Below, one piece after another: positions 1 to 5,062 of a DNA stretch of 5,062 bases; position 1 is the first letter of the stretch; each line of letters begins with the position of its first letter. The DNA is taken from assembly GCA_004552965.1 (NCBI GenBank), contig SFMU01000080.1, forward strand, positions 1 to 5,062, in the 5' to 3' direction. The notes beneath the pieces were generated by a model, which did not search any database, was not told the DNA's origin, and saw nothing but the letters and a program-made list of their open reading frames with translations. The translations under genes were made by a program, and so were the position numbers. Source of the stretch: Bacteroidales bacterium (GTDB taxonomy: Bacteria > Bacteroidota > Bacteroidia > Bacteroidales > UBA932).

Positions 1-3000
1 CGCATTGTTGTCAGATGAGCGGGCGGTGATTCTGACCTTTCCGGCACTCTTCGCAGTCACGATACCGGACTGTGAGACATAGCCAACCGACGAGTCGGAT
101 GACTCCCACTTCACAGTCTTGATAGAAGCATTTGCAGGAGCGATTGCCGGAGTGAGGGTCAGGGTCTGCCCCACCCTCATCGTAGCCTCAGTCCTGTCGA
201 GGGAAAGCCCGGTGACAGGAATCTTGGAGACATTAACTATCAAGAATGAAGAATAGTATCCTGACGCAGCTTGAATCGTAATCGATCCACGCCCAGATTT
301 ATAGAGAGCGGTGACAAGGACATTCCAATACGGCGTACCGGTCTCCTTTGTCGGCTCGCAGACAACAGGACAGTTGATGGCAGGACTGACTTTGATGTCC
401 TCAGTGGCATCGTCAGGAGAAACCTTGACCCGGATGGTGTAGGACTCGCCCATATTCAATTGCACCTCTTTACCTTTTTCTGAATATGAAATCGAGGTGA
501 TCGGCACAGTGCGCTCGACGACTGTCAGGGCACAGGAGGCCGTAAATGAACCGTCATTGGTGGTAACGGTGACCTGGGTGGTTCCCGGAGCAACAGGAGT
601 TATCTTCCCGTTCTGATCAACGGTTGCTACAGAAGTGTCGCCGGAAGTCCAGGTAACACTCTTGTCGCGGGCGTCTTCAGGAGCCACGGTGGCGGTCAGG
701 GTAGCGGTCTGCCCCATCTGGAGGGAAAGGGTCGTGCGGTCAAGGGTGACACCGGTCACTGCATAAGGATCGATGACAATGACCTCGGCACTCGCTGAAA
801 CATCCTGCCCACGGACTGTGATGGTGGCAGTGCCCGGAGAAAGTGCAGAAATGTCGCCGTCGCTAATGGTTGCGACCGAAGGGTCGCTGGACTCCCAGAT
901 TAGACCTTCATTGCAGTCTGCCGGGAGGATATCCAAGGTCAGGGAACCTTTCTCCCCGATGTTGAGATTCAAAGTAGTTGGAGAGAGAGTAAGTTTGGTG
1001 GCCGGAATGAGCGGCTCGATGACGGTTACCTTGCAGGACTTGGAGAAGCCCCCGTCTTTGGAAGTCGCTGTAATTTCAGTTTCACCCAAAGCCTTGGAGG
1101 TCACAGTTCCGTCCTGTGCAACGGAAGCGACATCTGGATTGGCTGAAGTCCAGCTCACGGACTTGTCTGTTGCATCAGAAGGAAGGACTGTGGCTACAAG
1201 TCGCGAACTCTGTCCCAGATTGATGGTAAGGGTGCTGGCTGAAAGGTCAAGACCGGTCGCATGCTGTTTGACAGTCAGGTTGCAGACAGCCTGGAAGCCA
1301 CCCTCAAAAGATGTTACGGTAATCTGGGCAGTTCCGGCCTTGAGGGCTTTCACGAGTCCGTTGGACACAGTCGCAATGGTCTTGTCGGAAGAAGACCAGG
1401 TAAGTCGGGTTTCAGTAGCATTCTCCGGTTTGATCTGTGCTGTAAGGGTCTCGTTCTCACCGGTGTACAGGGCAAGTGAGGACTTGCTGATTGTGACCCC
1501 GGTCACATGCTGCTTCACGGTCAGGACGCAGGATGCGGAGAACTTTCCGTCCGGAGTGGAAACAGTGATGGTGGCGCTGCCAGGTGCAAGAGGAGTAACG
1601 GTAGCAGCCAGGCCAGTCCCCTTCTCGACTCTGGCGACAGACTCGTCAGAACTTGACCAGACCACACTCTTGTCGGAGGCATCTGAAGGAGTGATGGTAG
1701 CCGAAAGAGCAAGCGGCTTATCACCGACATACATAGAGGCCGAAGTCTTTGAAAGCGAAAGGCCGCTGACAGGAGTTCCGACCTTCACAAGGCAGGTAGC
1801 CATCTTGCCGCCGTCCTTTGTGACAGCATGGATGGTTGCCTCACCGGCAGAGACACCGGTCACAAGCCCCTCAGAGGAAACCGTGGCGACTCCCGGTTTG
1901 TCCGAACTCCAGTTCACATCTGGAACGGAAGCATTCTCCGGGAGGACGGTCACATTCAGTTGGCGGGTTTCGCCCGGAAGAATCTGTATTTCCTCCACAT
2001 CGAAGGAGATACCGGTGACACGGCTCACGACAGTCACCTTGCAGGTCTCGAAAACAGTTTCGGAGACGGAAACAGTAATCACAGCAACACCGGCCTTGAG
2101 TGCCCTGACATTGCCATTCTGGTCAACCTGGGCAATCTCCGGCTTGTCGGAACGCCAGGCCAGAGTGTTCTGGGTAGCATCCGAAGGGAAGACAGAAGCG
2201 CTGAGAGTTGCAGACTCGCCTTCCTCAAGACTGAGGCTGGAAGAACTGATCTTGATGTCCAGGGCAGGACTCAGGACAGAAACGACACAGCTTGAAGTAA
2301 TCTTGCCGTCTGAAGCAGTGGCAGTAATAGATGTCGTTCCCGGGCCGATTGCGGTCACTGTGCCATCCGAAGAGACGGATGCAACTTTAGAGTCAGCGCT
2401 GGTCCAGGTGACTTTGACATCAGTGGCATCCTCAGGATAGAAGACCGGAGTAATCGTGAAACTTGAACCGATGGATTCAAGGGTATATTCATTCGGGTCG
2501 AGGTGCAGGCTCTCGAGCGGAGTGCCGACAACCACATTGCAGTACGCGGTGAAGCCGCCGTCGGAAGAACTTGCAAAAACCGTTGCGGAACCGTTCCCGA
2601 CAGCAGTAACCTTTCCCGACTCGTCCACTGCGGCAACTTCCGGATCGGAAGTCCCCCAATTCAAGCTACGGCAAGTGGCATCTTCAGGGAATATGCTGAC
2701 TTTCAAGGTCTCGGAAGCACCTTTCTTCAACTTCAGCTCAGTCGGTTCGAGTTCGATTCTCTCGACTCCCTTCCCGACACTGATTACACAGGAAGAGGTG
2801 TAGCCGCCATCGTCAGCCCTGGCCATGACCTTGGTTGAACCCACCTGCTTGCCCCGGACGGTAATGCTGCCGTCGCCCAAGTCGGTATATTCAATTATTG
2901 AAGCATTCTCTACTGTCCAGAGAATCTTGGTGTTGGTGGCATTGGCAGGAGATACTATTGCCTTGATGATGCAGGTCTCCCCCATGGCAATGCTCTGGGA

Positions 3001-3025
3001 GCCCTTGTCGAGGGTGACACTTGTA
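1..3025 (-). repeat. Tandem array of twelve BIG2 Ig-like domain repeats (last one partial)
   Basis: Repeats start at residues 25, 112, 195, 279, 361, 444, 532, 614, 700, 781, 867 and 962 of the lipoprotein that begins at 3099, giving periods of 81-88 residues (about 243-264 bp) except for the eleventh (95 residues). The repeats are diverged in DNA, so this is an old domain array rather than a fresh satellite; the seventh and eighth share the most similar linkers. Repeat 6 carries a few extra residues between its V-A-x-V strand and the following turn. Repeat 12 runs off the left edge after about 72 residues, so the true number of repeats is unknown. Boundaries are set by eye from the V-T-G-x-x-L motif and are accurate to a few residues. 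Confidence 0.9.
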
Positions 3026-3099
3026 ACAGGCACCACCGGCTCCTGACAGGAGAAAAGAACGCAGAGGGCCGCGAAAAAAAGTATGATGTGCTTTTTCAT
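1..3099 (-). CDS. BIG2 (bacterial Ig-like group 2) tandem-repeat lipoprotein, C-terminus cut off by the window edge
   Basis: This frame stays open for 1033 codons from ATG at 3099-3097 to the left edge, with no stop, so the C-terminus is missing. The N-terminus is a lipoprotein signal: MKK, a hydrophobic stretch, then the lipobox LFSC with Cys18 as the likely lipidated residue. From about residue 25 the protein is a chain of Ig-like repeats starting every 81-95 residues. Each follows the BIG2 pattern: V-T-G-x-x-L near the start, G-E/Q then a beta strand, P-x-[DN]-A, a core Trp (W61, 148, 232, 315, 397, 481, 568, 650, 735, 817, 998), VA-x-V, an x-G-x-V-T-A turn, and a closing strand, usually C-x-V-x-V. 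Known BIG2 domains are stalk or binding modules of surface proteins such as intimin and invasin. I infer a surface-exposed stalk or adhesin anchored in the outer membrane; the ligand is unknown, and a different effector domain could lie beyond the edge. The start is fixed by the signal peptide and lies 24 bp after the preceding gene, suggesting co-transcription. Family assignment is strong; function is not. Confidence 0.93.
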   Translation of the reverse strand, partial: MKKHIILFFAALCVLFSCQEPVVPVTSVTLDKGSQSIAMGETCIIKAIVSPANATNTKILWTVENASIIEYTDLGDGSITVRGKQVGSTKVMARADDGGYTSSCVISVGKGVERIELEPTELKLKKGASETLKVSIFPEDATCRSLNWGTSDPEVAAVDESGKVTAVGNGSATVFASSSDGGFTAYCNVVVGTPLESLHLDPNEYTLESIGSSFTITPVFYPEDATDVKVTWTSADSKVASVSSDGTVTAIGPGTTSITATASDGKITSSCVVSVLSPALDIKISSSSLSLEEGESATLSASVFPSDATQNTLAWRSDKPEIAQVDQNGNVRALKAGVAVITVSVSETVFETCKVTVVSRVTGISFDVEEIQILPGETRQLNVTVLPENASVPDVNWSSDKPGVATVSSEGLVTGVSAGEATIHAVTKDGGKMATCLVKVGTPVSGLSLSKTSASMYVGDKPLALSATITPSDASDKSVVWSSSDESVARVEKGTGLAATVTPLAPGSATITVSTPDGKFSASCVLTVKQHVTGVTISKSSLALYTGENETLTAQIKPENATETRLTWSSSDKTIATVSNGLVKALKAGTAQITVTSFEGGFQAVCNLTVKQHATGLDLSASTLTINLGQSSRLVATVLPSDATDKSVSWTSANPDVASVAQDGTVTSKALGETEITATSKDGGFSKSCKVTVIEPLIPATKLTLSPTTLNLNIGEKGSLTLDILPADCNEGLIWESSDPSVATISDGDISALSPGTATITVRGQDVSASAEVIVIDPYAVTGVTLDRTTLSLQMGQTATLTATVAPEDARDKSVTWTSGDTSVATVDQNGKITPVAPGTTQVTVTTNDGSFTASCALTVVERTVPITSISYSEKGKEVQLNMGESYTIRVKVSPDDATEDIKVSPAINCPVVCEPTKETGTPYWNVLVTALYKSGRGSITIQAASGYYSSFLIVNVSKIPVTGLSLDRTEATMRVGQTLTLTPAIAPANASIKTVKWESSDSSVGYVSQSGIVTAKSAGKVRITARSSDNNA
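229..504 (-). other. Divergent eleventh Ig-like repeat (R11)
   Basis: Residues about 866-957 of the BIG2 lipoprotein keep the start (P-I-T-S-I-S-Y), the M-G-E-S-Y strand and the S-P-D-D-A-T turn. They lack the core Trp at its usual place after that turn and the closing Cys, and they do not show the V-A-x-V and x-G-x-V-T-A segments. Instead there are two nearby cysteines (C910, C914), a Trp at 925 and a Y-Y-S-S-F ending. The segment is about ten residues longer than its neighbours. Its codons also differ locally, with TCA, CAA, AAA and ATA clustered here although CAG and C/G-ending codons dominate elsewhere. It is probably an Ig-like fold of another subtype or a decayed repeat; the fold is inferred. 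Confidence 0.6.
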
Positions 3100-3123
3100 G
3101 TTTCTCGGAATTACAGGGGAGGA
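3100..3123 (-). other. 24-bp intercistronic gap and leaderless-type start region without Shine-Dalgarno
   Basis: Only 24 bp separate the TAG of the fimbrillin/FISUMP lipoprotein (3126-3124) from the ATG of the BIG2 lipoprotein (3099). On the coding strand the gap reads as a pyrimidine-rich start followed by CCGAGAAAC before ATG; there is no GGAGG-like site. Absence of a Shine-Dalgarno is usual in Bacteroidota. The short gap, with no terminator or promoter motif, supports one transcript for both genes. Confidence 0.7.
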
Positions 3124-4950
3124 CTAAAGTTTCTGGCAACGGACCGCATGACCTTCGCCGCGGGTCTTGTTGTTGTAGTAAAGACCGACTTTGGAATCAT
3201 CGGCGTTGGTCTTGATGTGGAACTCAAAGGTCGTGACAGTCTGGGTCGCCGTCTTGCTTGTCCAGTAATCTGCGAACTGCCCGGCGAGCCTGATGTCACC
3301 CTCTCCCCTATGGATATAGCCTGTTGCGGGATACCAGGCAGTACCGCCGCTCACCAGGTTGAACTTGACACCCTTGGAGTAGAAATCCATTGAATATGAC
3401 TTCTCGCCAGCCTGGTTCCAGACCCCTTCAGGTCCGCCGTCAGGAATTCTCCATCCTGCAGGACAAGGGTCGTAGATGGTCTTGTCCGATGTCCAGAGAG
3501 TATTGTCGCGGCCTGCACTGATCCAGTCGTCGCCGGAGGAGTCATCACAGAGGATGAAAGTTGTAGGATGTGAAACTGAATATGCCACATCACAGTCGGA
3601 ATTGCACTTGAGCTTGCTGATGGAACCTGTGATAGCCATCGGAGTATTGGCAGCATCAGCGGCGCCCGGGAACGGATCCTTGCGGCCCCATTGGTAGAAA
3701 AGTCCGTAGGAAAGGGCACCGGAAGGAGAAGTCGAGAGGGCTCCTATGTTGCGGTCCATCATGTAGGTGCTGGTATTGACATAGAGCTGCTTGGTCTGCT
3801 GTGGGTCGAAATCGCAAAGCCAGATGTGCCAGGACCAAAGAAGGTTACCGGCTGCATCATAGGCACCGATGAGGGCATTGCCAGGCTTGAAGTTATCAGC
3901 TGTCTTGAAGTAGATCCTGCCGTTCTTGACAGTAACCTGCGGTTTGAGAATATCACCTTTTGACACTTTGGTAGCAGTGTTGTCAGTTTCCCAGAGAACA
4001 GTGGCGCTGGCAACTGTGCCAACACTCTCTTTTGAATTGCCCTTGACCAAAGGGAATTTGTAGGAGCCGGCTTCACGGACGATGTAGCAGTTGGCCGTAC
4101 CATCTGTATCTAGCGGGAAACCGTCGATGATGTTGGAAAGGGCTCCATCGCGGTCAGCTTTGCGGATTGTGGCAAAAATATACCTCTGAACAGAGACATA
4201 AGAGTTGCAGACTGCAGTCTTGACGGCGGCACCATTTTTCATAAACTTCAAAGTGAAGCCTTTCTTGAAGACCTGTGGAACCATCGAAAGGTAATAAAAA
4301 GATCCCTGTTCGAAACTGCCTTTCAGAATGATTGTCTTACTGGAGGAAGTGGTGGCATCGCAGACAGGGAGACCATCTTCAATACGGATCGAAAGTGGAC
4401 CGGCTACAGTCTCATTGTTGTTGCCGGAGAACTCGACTGCATCATAGCCGGAACCTTCGACAGAGAAACGTATTCCGCCAAGTACATCATAGAATCCCAT
4501 TTCGGTAGTCGAAGAACTGCCGACCATCAGAAACGCTTGAGGATCGAAAGTGTCCGGGATAGCCTTCTGTTCCTCCGGAAGATAGGCATTGATGACGCCA
4601 TCGGCAAAAGATGCGGTAGCGCTATAGGGATAAAGAGCATAGTAAAGCCCGTTTGCAGGGGTAGCGGCTTGGCCTGAGAACTCGGCGACTTCACCTCCTT
4701 TAGCAGTCACGAATTTGTTGCCTCCATTTCCGGAATTGGAATCAAACAATGAAATTGAATCCGGAGCCGACCACACAACTGTTCCGAAAACATCAGATAC
4801 AGAGGCCTTTGTTGCATTGGAAAGAAAGGCTTTCAGGACCATATCATGTTTGGGCTGCAGGTCAGGCAAAGTCTCTTCGACCGTTGTTTCCTTCAGGCAG
4901 GAGCAAAGTAGAAGAGCCAGGAAAAGGAAGGATAGCTCAAATCGTCTCAT
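3124..4950 (-). CDS. Lipoprotein with N-terminal fimbrillin/Mfa-like region and C-terminal FISUMP-type domain
   Basis: This is a complete 608-residue protein ending in TAG. Residues 1-18 form a lipoprotein signal with lipobox LCSC, so Cys18 is the probable lipidated residue. About 36-262 resembles the fimbrillin/Mfa-like family of Bacteroidales: an N-A-T-K-A-S entry, V-V-W-S-A-P-D-S-I-S-L-F-D, Y-Y-A-L-Y-P-Y, L-P-E-E-Q and V-L-G-G-I-R-F. About 286-385 is a linker type often seen in Bacteroidales lipoproteins, with N-C-Y-I-V, a Y-K-F-P-x-V-K-G-N stretch and L-W-S-W-H-I-W. About 398-608 matches the Fibrobacter succinogenes major paralogous (FISUMP) type: MDRNIGAL, YQWGRKDPFPG, DPCPAGWRIPDG, Y-P-A-T-G-Y, DYWTS and the ending H-A-V-R-C. 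The start is secure: an in-frame TAA lies six codons upstream (4968-4966) with no other start between. It is the first gene of a likely two-gene unit with the BIG2 protein. A cell-surface or pilus-related adhesive role is inferred from the domains; no enzymatic motif is visible. It could be a variant pilus tip or anchor component or a stand-alone surface lipoprotein. Confidence 0.92.
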   Translation of the reverse strand: MRRFELSFLFLALLLCSCLKETTVEETLPDLQPKHDMVLKAFLSNATKASVSDVFGTVVWSAPDSISLFDSNSGNGGNKFVTAKGGEVAEFSGQAATPANGLYYALYPYSATASFADGVINAYLPEEQKAIPDTFDPQAFLMVGSSSTTEMGFYDVLGGIRFSVEGSGYDAVEFSGNNNETVAGPLSIRIEDGLPVCDATTSSSKTIILKGSFEQGSFYYLSMVPQVFKKGFTLKFMKNGAAVKTAVCNSYVSVQRYIFATIRKADRDGALSNIIDGFPLDTDGTANCYIVREAGSYKFPLVKGNSKESVGTVASATVLWETDNTATKVSKGDILKPQVTVKNGRIYFKTADNFKPGNALIGAYDAAGNLLWSWHIWLCDFDPQQTKQLYVNTSTYMMDRNIGALSTSPSGALSYGLFYQWGRKDPFPGAADAANTPMAITGSISKLKCNSDCDVAYSVSHPTTFILCDDSSGDDWISAGRDNTLWTSDKTIYDPCPAGWRIPDGGPEGVWNQAGEKSYSMDFYSKGVKFNLVSGGTAWYPATGYIHRGEGDIRLAGQFADYWTSKTATQTVTTFEFHIKTNADDSKVGLYYNNKTRGEGHAVRCQKL

Positions 4951-4988
4951 AAATAATTTGACTGATTAACTCAATTAATTAATAAAGA

Positions 4989-4996
4989 CAAAGGTA
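4989..4996 (-). promoter_or_regulatory. Candidate Bacteroides-type -7 element (TACCTTTG) for the two-gene unit
   Basis: The minus strand reads TACCTTTG, an exact match to the TAnnTTTG -7 consensus known for Bacteroides primary sigma factor promoters. A start of transcription a few bases downstream (about 4982-4985) would give a leader of roughly 30-35 nt before the ATG at 4950. The -33 TTTG partner is not convincing: the best candidate is the TTTTC formed by the terminator loop and first stem base, about 20 bp upstream. The leader is strongly A+T rich with TTAATTAA-type sequence, as is common before Bacteroidota start codons. It is a prediction from motif and position only. Confidence 0.55.
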
Positions 4997-4997
4997 T

Positions 4998-5033
4998 AAA
5001 AAAAGAGGGAAGATAGAAAACTATCTTCCCTCT
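4998..5033 (-). terminator. Strong intrinsic (Rho-independent) terminator of an upstream minus-strand unit
   Basis: On the minus strand, a 13-nt arm (5033-5021, AGAGGGAAGATAG) is followed by a TTTT loop (5020-5017) and a perfectly complementary 13-nt arm (5016-5004), then a run of T down to 4998. The T tract lies on the minus-strand 3' side, so it terminates leftward transcription coming from beyond the right edge, just before the fimbrillin/FISUMP lipoprotein gene. On the plus strand the stem is followed by CATTATA with no T tract, so it is not an obvious bidirectional terminator. Confidence 0.88.
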
Positions 5034-5062
5034 CATTATAGAGCTATTCTGAAAAATCGAAC
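5034..5062 (-). other. Tail of an unidentified upstream transcription unit
   Basis: These 29 bases lie just before the terminator, so they should hold the 3' end of the preceding minus-strand gene. Two frames give plausible short endings: F-D-F-S-E followed by TAG at 5046-5044, or V-R-F-F-R-I-A-L followed by TAA at 5038-5036. Too little is present to choose between them or to name the gene. Confidence 0.35.

Noticed and set aside
773..2440. Long plus-strand open frame (555 codons) with ATG start
   Set aside because: It lies wholly antisense to the BIG2 repeats, and its translation shows only the repeating shadow of the minus-strand period, with no recognisable domain. The minus-strand frame has a signal peptide and clear domain repeats.
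1521..2636. Other overlapping frames on both strands within the repeat gene (for example 1828-2295 plus, 2355-2636 minus)
   Set aside because: These are off-frame readings of the repeat DNA with no domain, signal or start context of their own.
1..3025. Regularly spaced repeats considered as a CRISPR array
   Set aside because: The period is about 250 bp, the repeats are diverged at DNA level and in frame throughout; this is a protein domain array.
4715..4969. Short plus-strand frame crossing the start of the fimbrillin/FISUMP lipoprotein gene
   Set aside because: It is antisense to the signal peptide and first domain and has no family resemblance or promoter.
4962..4983. TTAATTAA / ATTAACTCAATTAAT in the leader as a possible operator
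   Set aside because: The dyad symmetry is imperfect and low complexity A+T sequence makes such matches likely by chance; no regulator gene is in the window.
5034..5062. Possible tRNA 3' end (minus strand begins GTTCGATT, like a T-loop)
   Set aside because: The expected C after the T-loop is T here, the following bases do not show a clear T-stem or CCA end, and the 5' part lies outside the window, so a tRNA cannot be supported.

Overview
The window looks like a piece of a Bacteroidales (phylum Bacteroidota) chromosome, probably from a gut or oral type organism. Three things point there: two lipoproteins built from families common in that order (a fimbrillin-like domain fused to a FISUMP-type domain, and a BIG2 repeat protein), start codons without a Shine-Dalgarno sequence, and a promoter-like TAnnTTTG motif of the Bacteroides type. 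The genus cannot be fixed from this sequence.

All supported genes lie on the minus strand, so the window reads from right to left. At the right edge (about 5034-5062) is the tail of an unidentified upstream unit, closed by a strong intrinsic terminator (4998-5033). A candidate promoter (4989-4996) follows at once, and then a short A+T-rich leader. The first gene (4950-3124, 608 aa) encodes a lipoprotein with an N-terminal fimbrillin/Mfa-like region and a C-terminal FISUMP-type domain. After only 24 bp comes the second gene (from 3099 leftwards, off the window edge), which encodes a lipoprotein made almost entirely of tandem bacterial Ig-like (BIG2) domains. Eleven complete repeats and most of a twelfth are visible, 1033 residues in all, and the C-terminus is missing. 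This gene has no stop inside the window and covers more than half of it; the long open frames on the plus strand across the same region are its antisense shadows.

The two genes are most simply read as one operon for a pair of outer-membrane-anchored, probably surface-exposed proteins: one with pilin-like and FISUMP modules, one a long Ig-like stalk. An adhesive or cell-surface structural role is an inference from domain types, not something the sequence proves. I found no CRISPR array, mobile element or tRNA/rRNA, and no convincing new system. The most interesting details are a divergent repeat (R11) with different codon use, a promoter that abuts the upstream terminator, and the pairing of the two lipoprotein architectures.
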